From Arenibacter amylolyticus (lineage in GTDB: Bacteria > Bacteroidota > Bacteroidia > Flavobacteriales > Flavobacteriaceae): DNA of 64,000 nucleotides. Made by a program: the position numbers and the translations under genes. Positions 44,285-52,640 of the stretch are shown here, piece after piece; within the stretch, counting starts at the first letter, position 1, and each line of letters begins with the position of its first letter. The notes under the pieces are model-generated. The model was not told the DNA's origin, ran no database searches, and saw only the letters and a program-made list of their open reading frames with translations. The stretch lies in NCBI RefSeq assembly GCF_002150785.1, contig NZ_MTAZ01000004.1, positions 434,001 through 498,000 of the forward strand, given 5' to 3'.

Positions 44285-45655
44285 ATGAAAAAGAAACTCT
44301 ACATTGCAGCGATAGCCTTAATGGGAACTGTAGGTATGGGGCATGCACAGGCACAGAATCCAGAGTGTATGACCAACTTATCCATATACACCGAGCATGT
44401 AAAGGTTAAAAATTACGACGCGGCCTATACGCCATGGAAAATGGTGTATGAAAACTGTCCTACCCTAAACTGGGCTAACATTCTATATGGCGCCAGAATA
44501 TTAAAGGATAGGATAGATAATTCTACCGGAGATGCAAAAGCTGCTAATATTAAAGAACTCTTGGAGCTTTATGATAATCGTATGAAGTATTTTGCGGCTA
44601 AGACCAGTGTCGCAGAAACCATCATTGATAAGGTGTTGCTGAAGTTTGATGAAAAAATGATTTCTAACGAGGAGATTTATTCAGAGTTGGACAAAGCCTT
44701 CAGAGAAGATCCAGCAAATTATAAGAACCCAAAAGCCCTTTATCTATATTTTTCCAGTTTGGTAGATCTTCACGCTGAAGGAAAGAGAGACATAGAGGAA
44801 GTATTTGAAAGGTATGATGCGGTTACGGAAAGGATAGAAGAGGAGAATGAAAAGTTGACTGCTTCTATTGCCAAACTATTGCCAAAAGAAGACGCAGGTA
44901 CTTTAACTGCTAGAGAAAAAAGACAGTTGAGATCTTTTAATAGCTATTCCGAGAATTACGGAAAGATATCTGAAAGTATTGATAGTAAGTTGGGTGCTCT
45001 GGCAAACTGTGAGAACTTAATCCCTCTTTATAACAGGAGTTTCGATGCTAAGAAGGACGATATCACTTGGGTAAAAAGAGCAGTGGGAAGAATGTATAGC
45101 AAAGAGTGTACAGAAGATCCTTTGTTTAGAAAGTTATTTGAGGCGCAATTGGCCATGGAGCCATCTGCTAGTGCTTATATGTACGGAGGTACCCTAAAAA
45201 ATAATGCAGGAGACACCAAAGGTGCTATTGCCGATTTTAACAAGGCGTTAGAGTTGGAGACAGATTCTAGAAAGAAGTCTAACATTGCCTATAGAATTGC
45301 TACTAGCTACAGAAGAAGTAGTAAGTCTACCGCTAGGAGTTACGCTCAAAAAGCAATAGATGCTAATCCGGCGAATGGAAAAGCTTATTTATTGATTGCT
45401 AGTTTGTATGCTTCTAGTGCTAATGACTGTGGGGAGACTCCATTTGAGAAAAGAGCGATCTACTGGAAAGCCGCAGAAATGGCTCGTAAGGCAGGGCGTG
45501 TAGATCCTGCGGTTAGCGGAAGCTCTGCACAGGCAGCAACAAGCTACGATGCTAAAGCTCCATCCAGAACAGATATCTTTAACTCTGGAATGGCTGGTAA
45601 GACTATATCTTTCTCTTGTTGGGTTGGAGGTAGCGTAAAGGTGCCTAGCTTATAA
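44285..45655 (+). CDS. Exported tetratricopeptide-repeat protein
   Basis: A 456-residue secreted or periplasmic protein with a signal peptide (MKKKLYIAAIALMGTVGMGHAQA) and mostly helical text. TPR-like units are clearest at the C-terminal half: ASAYMYGGTLKNNAGDTKGAIADFNKALEL and SNIAYRIATSYRR followed by YAQKAIDANPANGKAYLLIASLYA. A charged coiled-coil-like middle lies at about residues 180-240. Four or more cysteines occur along the chain. It lies between an outer-membrane barrel gene and lptC, so an envelope scaffold role is plausible but unproven. Confidence 0.85.
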   Translation: MKKKLYIAAIALMGTVGMGHAQAQNPECMTNLSIYTEHVKVKNYDAAYTPWKMVYENCPTLNWANILYGARILKDRIDNSTGDAKAANIKELLELYDNRMKYFAAKTSVAETIIDKVLLKFDEKMISNEEIYSELDKAFREDPANYKNPKALYLYFSSLVDLHAEGKRDIEEVFERYDAVTERIEEENEKLTASIAKLLPKEDAGTLTAREKRQLRSFNSYSENYGKISESIDSKLGALANCENLIPLYNRSFDAKKDDITWVKRAVGRMYSKECTEDPLFRKLFEAQLAMEPSASAYMYGGTLKNNAGDTKGAIADFNKALELETDSRKKSNIAYRIATSYRRSSKSTARSYAQKAIDANPANGKAYLLIASLYASSANDCGETPFEKRAIYWKAAEMARKAGRVDPAVSGSSAQAATSYDAKAPSRTDIFNSGMAGKTISFSCWVGGSVKVPSL

Positions 45656-45656
45656 G

Positions 45657-46265
45657 ATGGTATTGAGTAGAATATATAAACTAACTAGCATTGCCGTAGT
45701 CTTTTCTATGGCAATGCTTTTTTGTTCCTGTGCCGATAATTATAAAAGGGTAGGGGACGAAGCCATCAAAAAAATGTTTCCCAGCGGGATTGCGGAAGAT
45801 TTTACCTTAACCTACACCGAGACTTCAGACGCGAAAAATGAGGATGGGTCGTATGGCTCTAGGGTGATAGCTGTTTTGAAAAGCCCCGTCAGCAATGATT
45901 TTGATAACTTAGACTTCCCTCATAGGACTTTTCCAGATGGATTGAAGGTAGAGTTCTTTGATGAAAAAAGGATGAAAACTACAGTTACAGCAGATTATGG
46001 GATTATATATTCCCGGACAAATCTCATAGATTTGCAGGGTAATGTAGTGATAGAAACCGAAGATGGTAAAAAATTAGAAACACCTCAGTTGTACTGGGAT
46101 AGGAAGAACGACTGGATCTTTACCCAAGAGAAATTTAAATACACCAATCCAGAGGAAGGAACCGTTATGGATGGGGAGGGGATGGATTTTAATAGGTCGT
46201 TTAGTTTCCTACATGCCAATAGAACCTATGGGATAATGAGTATAAAAGAGAAAAAGGATGATTAA
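45657..46265 (+). CDS. lptC: LPS export periplasmic protein LptC-like lipoprotein
   Basis: A 202-residue lipoprotein (signal MVLSRIYKLTSIAVVFSMAMLFC, lipobox FCSC). The mature part resembles the beta-jellyroll of LptC/OstA: LTYTETSDAKNEDG, FPDGLKVEFFDEKRMKTTVTADYGIIYSRTNLIDLQGNVVIE and TPQLYWDRKNDWIFTQEKF. In proteobacteria LptC is a bitopic membrane protein; the lipid anchor seen here is common in Bacteroidota. It accepts lipopolysaccharide from LptBFG and passes it on to LptA. It starts 1 nt after the TPR gene and overlaps the next gene by 8 nt. Confidence 0.88.
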   Translation: MVLSRIYKLTSIAVVFSMAMLFCSCADNYKRVGDEAIKKMFPSGIAEDFTLTYTETSDAKNEDGSYGSRVIAVLKSPVSNDFDNLDFPHRTFPDGLKVEFFDEKRMKTTVTADYGIIYSRTNLIDLQGNVVIETEDGKKLETPQLYWDRKNDWIFTQEKFKYTNPEEGTVMDGEGMDFNRSFSFLHANRTYGIMSIKEKKDD

Positions 46266-46458
46266 GATTTTAAGGTACACAGAGTATATTTACTTGGCCG
46301 TAGCGGTAATTTCCGTTTATGAAATTTATGCAGAGTGGAATTTGGACAGGAACCGGGCTTATCTGTTTGTGTTCTTTGCAGTAGTTTCTATAGGGATGTT
46401 TATTTTTAAAAAGTCCTACAGAAAACGGTTCGAGGAACGTCAAAATAAAAATAAATAG
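46258..46458 (+). CDS. Small membrane protein of unknown function (66 aa)
   Basis: A 66-residue protein with two predicted helices (YIYLAVAVISVYEIYAEW and AYLFVFFAVVSIGMFIF) and a basic tail (KKSYRKRFEERQNKNK). It overlaps lptC by 8 nt and ends 5 nt before the CNNM/CBS gene, so it is embedded in the operon, which supports that it is real. No function is known to me. Confidence 0.75.
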   Translation: MIKILRYTEYIYLAVAVISVYEIYAEWNLDRNRAYLFVFFAVVSIGMFIFKKSYRKRFEERQNKNK

Positions 46459-46463
46459 TAGTC

Positions 46464-47753
46464 TTGGAGGCAACAATAATCGTTATTGTTATTTCATTAC
46501 TTTTTTCCGCGTTTTTTTCGGGGATGGAGATTGCATTTGTTTCTGCGAACAAGATCCATATCGAAATAGAAAAGAAACAGGATAACTTTATGGCGAGGGT
46601 GCTTACCCTCCTTACCAAAAGACCTTCCAAGTTTATTGCTACCATGTTAATTGGTAATAATATTGCTTTGGTGGTGTACGGACTGTTCATGGGAGATCTG
46701 TTAATGGAGTTGTTTTCGGGCTGGCAGACTTCTTCCATCGGTTTTGTGAGGTTGGTTTTCACAGATTTTAGCCTGATTACCCAAACGGTTATTTCTACCT
46801 TGATCATATTGCTGACTGCAGAATTTCTGCCCAAGGTTCTTTTTCAAATCTATAGCAATACCCTGCTGCGCGTATTGGCGTTCCCCGCCTATGTGTTTTA
46901 TTTGCTGTTCTCCTTAATTTCCGATTTTGTTATCTGGATATCAGACTTTATTCTAAAGGTGTTCTTTAAGACCGATGGGGATGAGGTGCAATTGGCATTC
47001 AGTAAAATGGAGTTGGGCGATTATATTACCGAGCAAATGGAGGCAGTGGAAAAGGAGGATGAAATTGACTCTGAAATTCAAATTTTTCAAAATGCTTTGG
47101 AGTTTTCGGCTGTAAAAGCAAGGGAGGTAATGGTTCCTAGGACCGAAATTGTTGCGGTAGAGCTTCATGAGACTCCTAAAAACCTAAAGAAACTCTTTGT
47201 AGAAACCGGTTTTTCTAAAATTTTGGTGTTTAAAGATACTATAGATGACGTTATTGGCTATGTGCATTCCTATGAGCTTTTTAGGAAGCCTAAGACAATA
47301 AAGAGTATTCTGATGCCGGTAGAGTTTGTTCCAGAGACCATGCTGATCAACGATATCCTGAATATTCTCACCAAAAAAAGGAAGAGTATTGCAGTGGTGT
47401 TAGATGAGTATGGAGGTACCTCTGGGGTGATGACCGTAGAGGATATCGTAGAGGAACTGTTTGGCGAAATAGAGGACGAGCACGATTCTACGGATCTTCA
47501 CGAGGAAGCATTGGATGGGAGTACTTTTAAGTTTTCCGGAAGGTTAGAGGTAGATTATGTTAACGAGCAGTATAAGCTAGATCTTCCAGAAAATGACGAG
47601 TACGAAACCCTGGGCGGATTAATCATGAACGAAACGGGGGAGATCCCAGATCAAGATTCTGAAATTAGAATCCAAAATTTCCTTTTTACCGTATTGGAAG
47701 TGTCCAGTAATAAAATAGATCTTGTTTTGTTAAAAGTTTTAGAAAAAGATTGA
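46464..47753 (+). CDS. CNNM/CBS-domain membrane protein (hemolysin/CorC family)
   Basis: A 429-residue integral membrane protein. The N-terminal DUF21/CNNM domain (residues about 1-180) has EATIIVIVISLLFSAFFSGMEIAFVS and PSKFIATMLIGNNIALVVYG. A CBS pair follows with VMVPRTEIVAVEL and SIAVVLDEYGGTSGVMTVEDIVEELFGEIEDEHD, then a CorC/HlyC domain. Family members are tied to Mg2+ or other divalent cation homeostasis; GldE of gliding bacteria is a relative, but nothing here supports that role. The start is TTG at 46464, needed because no ATG precedes the first conserved helix. Confidence 0.88.
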   Translation: MEATIIVIVISLLFSAFFSGMEIAFVSANKIHIEIEKKQDNFMARVLTLLTKRPSKFIATMLIGNNIALVVYGLFMGDLLMELFSGWQTSSIGFVRLVFTDFSLITQTVISTLIILLTAEFLPKVLFQIYSNTLLRVLAFPAYVFYLLFSLISDFVIWISDFILKVFFKTDGDEVQLAFSKMELGDYITEQMEAVEKEDEIDSEIQIFQNALEFSAVKAREVMVPRTEIVAVELHETPKNLKKLFVETGFSKILVFKDTIDDVIGYVHSYELFRKPKTIKSILMPVEFVPETMLINDILNILTKKRKSIAVVLDEYGGTSGVMTVEDIVEELFGEIEDEHDSTDLHEEALDGSTFKFSGRLEVDYVNEQYKLDLPENDEYETLGGLIMNETGEIPDQDSEIRIQNFLFTVLEVSSNKIDLVLLKVLEKD

Positions 47754-47807
47754 TTATTCCACTAATTTTTGGTGTTTTTTAGTTTTTATTATTTCAAAAG
47801 AAAGTAG

Positions 47808-47815
47808 TAGTTTTG
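47808..47815 (+). promoter_or_regulatory. -7 box upstream of the PpiD-like gene
   Basis: TAGTTTTG matches TAnnTTTG; transcription near 47821 gives a 36-nt leader. The -33 position has only a T-run, so the call is moderate. Confidence 0.45.
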
Positions 47816-47856
47816 CGACCCTATAGGTATAGGCTTAATTTTAAATAGATTACATA

Positions 47857-49977
47857 ATGGCAGTATTAGAGAATATAAGGAAACGGACAACCGTGTTAAT
47901 TTTGATCATAGGTCTGGCCTTGTTCGCATTTGTTATTTCGGGAGTTCTCAGCAGTGATGAGCTGGGTGGCGGAGCTAAGGTAGGGTCTTCCGTTGCCGAA
48001 GTAAATGGGGATAAAATTTCCATTGATCAATTTAGACGGAACGTGGAAGCATATTCTAGAATGGTGGGGCCATCGGCCTCGTCCATGCAATTGGTAAATC
48101 AAGTGTGGGAAAGGGAATTGAGAACTACTATCCTAAACCAGCAGTTCGAGGATTTGGGAATACAAGTGGGGCAAGATCAAATTATCAACTATATTAAAAC
48201 CATTCCCTCCTATGTTCAGAATCCTGAATTTCACGATGCCAACGGTGTTTTTGATGAAAACAGGTTTAGAGCTGCCGTAGCAGATTGGAAAGAGAATAAT
48301 CCAGCGCGTTATAACCTGTGGTTGCAAGATGAGCAAGCCATTATACAGAATGCCAAGGAGCAGTCCTATTTTAATTTGGTAAGAGCCGGAGTGGCTTCTA
48401 CCCTTAAAGAGGGCGAGCTAGAGTATAAGTTGGCTAATAATAAAATTGATATTTCTTACGTAAGAGTGCCCTACGCCTCTATTCCGGATTCTACTGTGTC
48501 TGTGAGTAAAAAGGAAATTGAAGCGTATATAAAAGAGCATAAGGAAGATTTTAAACAGGAAGTGGCTAGAGATATCCAGTTTGTTTATTTTGAGGAAAAA
48601 CCATCTGTGGAGGATGATGCTCAGGTGAAGGCCGAAATAACCAATCTATTGGATGACCAAGTAGTATACAATGCCCAGAAAGATGCAAACGATACCGTAC
48701 CTGGATTTAGGAATGCAACGGATGTTGCTGCTTTCTTGGATCGTAACTCCGATATAAAATACGATACCATCTACAAGGCTAAAAATGAGTTGTCTGCAAA
48801 ATTTGCAGATTCCCTAATGGCATTGCCAAAAGGAGCGCTATTTGGTCCTTATTTGGATGGTGGTTATTACAAGGTGTCCAAAATGATGGATAAAAAGGCC
48901 AACGGTTCCGTAAAGGCAAGTCATATTTTGATTGCTTATGAGGGGGCGCAAAACGCAAATCCGCAAGTAACCAGAACTAAGGAGGAAGCTGAGACAAAGG
49001 CAAGAAATCTTCTTAGAGAAGCCAGAAACAATAAAGAAATTTTCACCCAATTGGCCAGAGATAACTCAGACGGACCGTCTGCGCCAAGAGGTGGTGATCT
49101 TGGGTATTTCCAAGAAGGAGTTATGGTAGAGGAGTTTAACGACTTTGCATTTAAGAATTCTGTAGGTACCGTTGGTATGGTGGAAACCGATTTTGGATTC
49201 CACGTAGTGAAGATCGATGATAAGCGCGATGTGGTTCAATTAGCTACTTTGGCAAGGGAATTGGAGCCTTCCGATGAGACTATCAATGCCCTTTTCACCG
49301 AGGCTACCAAATTTGAAATGGATGCTATTAATAGCAAGGACTTTTCTGCTACGGCTAAAGCTGGTGACTATGTAATTAGACCGGTAAATAAAATTAAGGC
49401 AATGGACGAAAACCTTCCAGGCTTGTCTGCACAGCGAGCTATCGTGCAGTGGGCTTTTAATGACGCTACCAAGTTAGGTGATGTAAAGCGTTTCGACCTA
49501 AACAATGGGTATGCCGTGGTTCAACTTACTGCAAGTTATAAGGAAGGACTTATGGCAGCAGAAGATGCTTCCATAATTGTGCTGCCTAAAATTAGAAATA
49601 AGAAAAAAGCAGCGCAGATTATCAATGCTAACAAGGGGAAATCCATGGATGCATTCGCAAGCGACAACAATGTTAATAAGGCCACGGCCTCTGCTTTAAC
49701 GATGAAGTCGCCCATTATTCCAGGTGCAGGTTCTGAGGCGTATGTAGTTGGTTCTGCATTTGCATTGGAGCAAGGTGCTACCTCGGAGTTGTTAGAGGGT
49801 GAGACCGGCGTTTATATGGTTACTGTAACAAAGAAGGAGGAGGCTCCGGAATTGGATAATTACAGTACCTATGCCAATAACCTTCAGGCATCTGCAGCAG
49901 GAAGAGTAGATGTTTCTGTATACAACGCATTAAAAGAAGCGTCGGAGGTTGTAGATAAAAGAGCTACGTTTTACTAG
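47857..49977 (+). CDS. PpiD/SurA-like peptidyl-prolyl isomerase
   Basis: A 706-residue periplasmic folding factor anchored by an N-terminal helix (TTVLILIIGLALFAFVISGVL). A SurA_N-like chaperone part (residues about 50-180) precedes a parvulin domain at about 345-450: VKASHILIAY, then LARDNSDGPSAPRGGDLGYF and TDFGFHVVKIDDKRD. A second, degenerate parvulin-like region and a helical C-terminus follow. The layout matches PpiD, which helps outer-membrane and secreted proteins fold. It has its own -7 box, and a strong terminator follows. Confidence 0.9.
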   Translation: MAVLENIRKRTTVLILIIGLALFAFVISGVLSSDELGGGAKVGSSVAEVNGDKISIDQFRRNVEAYSRMVGPSASSMQLVNQVWERELRTTILNQQFEDLGIQVGQDQIINYIKTIPSYVQNPEFHDANGVFDENRFRAAVADWKENNPARYNLWLQDEQAIIQNAKEQSYFNLVRAGVASTLKEGELEYKLANNKIDISYVRVPYASIPDSTVSVSKKEIEAYIKEHKEDFKQEVARDIQFVYFEEKPSVEDDAQVKAEITNLLDDQVVYNAQKDANDTVPGFRNATDVAAFLDRNSDIKYDTIYKAKNELSAKFADSLMALPKGALFGPYLDGGYYKVSKMMDKKANGSVKASHILIAYEGAQNANPQVTRTKEEAETKARNLLREARNNKEIFTQLARDNSDGPSAPRGGDLGYFQEGVMVEEFNDFAFKNSVGTVGMVETDFGFHVVKIDDKRDVVQLATLARELEPSDETINALFTEATKFEMDAINSKDFSATAKAGDYVIRPVNKIKAMDENLPGLSAQRAIVQWAFNDATKLGDVKRFDLNNGYAVVQLTASYKEGLMAAEDASIIVLPKIRNKKKAAQIINANKGKSMDAFASDNNVNKATASALTMKSPIIPGAGSEAYVVGSAFALEQGATSELLEGETGVYMVTVTKKEEAPELDNYSTYANNLQASAAGRVDVSVYNALKEASEVVDKRATFY

Positions 49978-49997
49978 TAGTTTCTAAACACGATAAT

Positions 49998-50033
49998 AAA
50001 AAGGCGGATCTTTTAAAGATCCGCCTTTTTTTA
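49998..50033. terminator. Bidirectional terminator after the PpiD-like gene
   Basis: GGCGGATCTTT (50003-50013) pairs with AAAGATCCGCC (50015-50025) and is flanked by A5 on the left and T7 on the right. It can end transcription from both the PpiD-like gene and the convergent GYDIA/HMG-CoA reductase unit. Confidence 0.9.
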
Positions 50034-50151
50034 TGCCTTATAAGCTAATGGTGGAGGTTGTTATTATGTGGGGGAAGTGTGCTGGATTGCCGTAAAATCC
50101 ATGCCTGAGAGCTTATTTCTGGGGCTCAATTAGTGTTGCACTCAGATTTTA

Positions 50152-51099
50152 TTACTTAACCATTTTAGCATATGGAATCACCGTGTTGTATCCCTTGTCC
50201 CTAAAATAATGTACCGTGCTCTTATTGCCTACCGCCAATATAAAATCGCCTCCCCAAGCCCCTAAGCTCTTTATAGCTCCTTTAAAATCTGGGAATAGTT
50301 GTTCTTTCACTGTAGGGATACCTAGAATTTCACTCATGATAGCCTCGTGTTTGGTGATCAGCTTCTCTAGCTGTCTGCGGTTGGTGCTGGTAACAATACG
50401 TTGGGTAATGCTATTTATTTTTGGGAGTTCTGCGTAAAGGTCTAGATTCTTGGACCGGTAGGCAGCAATTCCATCCCGACTATTTTGTTTTTTGTTTAAA
50501 TGGATAAAGTATAGGTCGTTTTTGTAGGAGGGATTAAAGGCGACTTCTTTTACAATTGGCTTTCCCTCTTTTAATTGATAGGTGATAGGGCTATTGTGCT
50601 GGGCGCAGGCAATATCATACCCGCTTCCAGAGAAGGCATCCCACAGTAGGGTATAGGCGTCTACCTGGGCCCATTGAGCAATATTATTGATCAATGTGGA
50701 AGAAGAGCCCAATCCCCAGTCCCTTGGAAAGTTTAATGAGGTGGTAATTTCAAATCCGGCCTCCCCTTCCAAAAAGTGTGGATTCAATTTTTGAGCTGCT
50801 GCCAAAATAGTATATAAGGTGTTGGAGACGCCTTCCGTTTGTAGAGGGTCAATAGCAATCCCCTCTTCCAAAGATTTTGGGGGTAAAAGCTGGCCTTCCG
50901 GGCCCAGGTGGTAGATTTCCTGAAACCATACCTTTCCCTTTTCATCAAGACTTTGCCAAATAAGCTGTTTGGTGCTTGCGGGTTTTACGGTTAGGGATTG
51001 TCCGTAAACCGTGGGTACGGCTAAACTTAAGGCGCCGTCTAGCACCAGGTACTCACCGGTTATAAGTAGTTTTCCGTTGCTGTAAAAGGAAGTGCTCAT
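50152..51099 (-). CDS. GYDIA-family GHMP kinase (candidate phosphomevalonate kinase)
   Basis: A 315-residue GHMP kinase named after its motif, present here as SGSGYDIACAQ. The N-terminus GKLLITGEYLVLDGALSLAVP and the ATP-binding FPRDWGLGSSSTLINNIAQW are intact, as is the C-terminal GAWGGDFILAVG. Its gene overlaps the HMG-CoA reductase gene by 4 nt (ATGA). Mevalonate kinase and mvaD are present near 12-14 kb but no classical phosphomevalonate kinase is seen, so this protein is the best candidate for that step. The reaction is inferred from context. Confidence 0.85.
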   Translation of the reverse strand: MSTSFYSNGKLLITGEYLVLDGALSLAVPTVYGQSLTVKPASTKQLIWQSLDEKGKVWFQEIYHLGPEGQLLPPKSLEEGIAIDPLQTEGVSNTLYTILAAAQKLNPHFLEGEAGFEITTSLNFPRDWGLGSSSTLINNIAQWAQVDAYTLLWDAFSGSGYDIACAQHNSPITYQLKEGKPIVKEVAFNPSYKNDLYFIHLNKKQNSRDGIAAYRSKNLDLYAELPKINSITQRIVTSTNRRQLEKLITKHEAIMSEILGIPTVKEQLFPDFKGAIKSLGAWGGDFILAVGNKSTVHYFRDKGYNTVIPYAKMVK

Positions 51100-52418
51100 G
51101 CTTGGTTTCTTAGATTCTCAAAGGCACTTACCACCGCACTGTGAGAGGCGGTGTGCTTTTTGAAATATTTGATCAGGGCTTTCTTTTCAGATTCCGTTGC
51201 TCCCAGCTGATTGAGGATGTTTAGTAGATGCATTTTCATATGCCCCTGCTGAATGCCTGTGGTAACTAGAGAGCGTAGGGCGCCAAAATTCTGAGCCAGT
51301 CCGGCTGCGGCCACTATCTGCATTAGTTCCTTGGCATTGGGATTTTGAAGGATTTCAAGTGCCATGCGTACCATGGGATGAAGACTTGTTAAGCCGCCAA
51401 CTGTACCTAAGGCTAGCGGAATTTCTATCCAAAATTTGAAAATATCATTTTCAATACTGGCATGGGTCAGGCTGGTGTACTGTCCGTCTTTGGCAGCATA
51501 AGCATGTGCCCCTGCTTCAATGGCCCTAAAATCGTTCCCAGTGGCCAAGACCACCGCATCTACCCCGTTCATAATTCCTTTGTTATGGGTAACCGCCCTA
51601 TAGGGCTCCGCTTTTGCAATGGCTACTGCTCTCACCATTTTCTGGGCAAATTCCATGGGAGAGATTCCCTTGTCTTCGTTTAATTCTGCAACCGGGCAAC
51701 TTACCTCTGCCCTCACCAAACAATTGGGAATATTGTTGGAGAGGATGCTCATCACAATTTCGATATTCCTTTCCTCCTTCGTAAAGTCAGCATACTCCGA
51801 TGCCTCCTTTTTTAGGGTGTCGGCAAAGTTTTCTAAGCAGGAGTTGATGAAATTGGCCCCCATGGCGTCTAGCGTCTCAAAAGTACAGTGCAGTTGATGG
51901 TAGTGGTTGAGTTCCGCAGTTTTATCCCTTAGCTCAATTTTGTTGATGCCTCCGCCGCGTTTCTCCATGTTTTTGATAATGGGAGCTACATTGGAAATTA
52001 ATTTGGGGTGTACCTCTTTAAAGAACTGCTGTAGTTTCTTGGTATCCCCATGGTACATAAAGTGCACCTGACCTACTTTTTCGGTTCCGATGATGCTGGT
52101 CTTAAATCCGCCTCTATGCTGCCAAAACTTTGCGGCCTTGCTAGCGGCAGCAACCACAGAGCTTTCCTCAATGGCCATTGGGATGGCGTAAAGTCTATTG
52201 TTTATGAGGAAGTTGGGAGCAATTCCCAACGGGAGATAAAAATTTGTGATGGTGTTTTCTATAAACTCATCGTGTAATTGCTGAAGTTTTTGGTCAGTGC
52301 TCCAATACTGCTTCAGTATGGCAATGGTTTCTTCACTGTTGTGGGTATAGGTATTCGCTATCCACTCAATTTTTTCGTCCTTGGACAGTTTGGAAAAACC
52401 CTCTATCGGTTTAATCAT
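51096..52418 (-). CDS. mvaA: Hydroxymethylglutaryl-CoA reductase, class II type
   Basis: Makes mevalonate from HMG-CoA, or in degradative species the reverse; here it serves the mevalonate pathway. From the ATG at 52418 it has 440 residues. Catalytic text: AIPMAIEESSVVAAASKAAKFW (Glu), THNKGIMNGVDAVVLATGNDFRAIEAGAHAYAA (Lys and Asp, read as consecutive motifs) and QQGHMKMHL (His). The frame extends to a TTG at 52442, but that codon is part of the predicted -7 box, so 52418 is preferred. It overlaps the GYDIA kinase by 4 nt. HMG-CoA synthase is not in the window. Confidence 0.92.
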   Translation of the reverse strand: MIKPIEGFSKLSKDEKIEWIANTYTHNSEETIAILKQYWSTDQKLQQLHDEFIENTITNFYLPLGIAPNFLINNRLYAIPMAIEESSVVAAASKAAKFWQHRGGFKTSIIGTEKVGQVHFMYHGDTKKLQQFFKEVHPKLISNVAPIIKNMEKRGGGINKIELRDKTAELNHYHQLHCTFETLDAMGANFINSCLENFADTLKKEASEYADFTKEERNIEIVMSILSNNIPNCLVRAEVSCPVAELNEDKGISPMEFAQKMVRAVAIAKAEPYRAVTHNKGIMNGVDAVVLATGNDFRAIEAGAHAYAAKDGQYTSLTHASIENDIFKFWIEIPLALGTVGGLTSLHPMVRMALEILQNPNAKELMQIVAAAGLAQNFGALRSLVTTGIQQGHMKMHLLNILNQLGATESEKKALIKYFKKHTASHSAVVSAFENLRNQA

Positions 52419-52439
52419 AATTGCATCAATTTCATCGTG

Positions 52440-52447
52440 CAAAGATA
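52440..52447 (-). promoter_or_regulatory. -7 box of the HMG-CoA reductase promoter (decides the start)
   Basis: Minus-strand TATCTTTG matches TAnnTTTG. Transcription would begin near 52434, downstream of the possible TTG start at 52442, so translation should begin at the ATG at 52418. No -33 element at the ideal distance. Confidence 0.5.
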
Positions 52448-52485
52448 GTAATTACGAGAACAAGGAATAATGAGGATGAAAAGTG

Positions 52486-52493
52486 TATTTTTG
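52486..52493 (+). promoter_or_regulatory. Possible -7 box for the peptidase/POT operon
   Basis: TATTTTTG matches TAnnTTTG on the plus strand, about 150 nt before the peptidase start. A nearer imperfect box, TAACTTTA (52614-52621), is an alternative. Confidence 0.3.
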
Positions 52494-52640
52494 CATGGTT
52501 TCAACACGTTAATATTAGTCGAAAACAGCCTTTTTTGTGAAATTTTTAGTATTCTTGACACTTTTAAGCAAACTGATAAAATATGCAGGAGTCTTAAATG
52601 TCTTTTGCAATCATAACTTTATACATAATTATTGAATCTT

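Noticed and set aside
46464-47753. Calling the CNNM/CBS protein GldE (gliding motility)
   Set aside because: The domain layout is shared by all members of the family and no other gld gene is in the neighbourhood.
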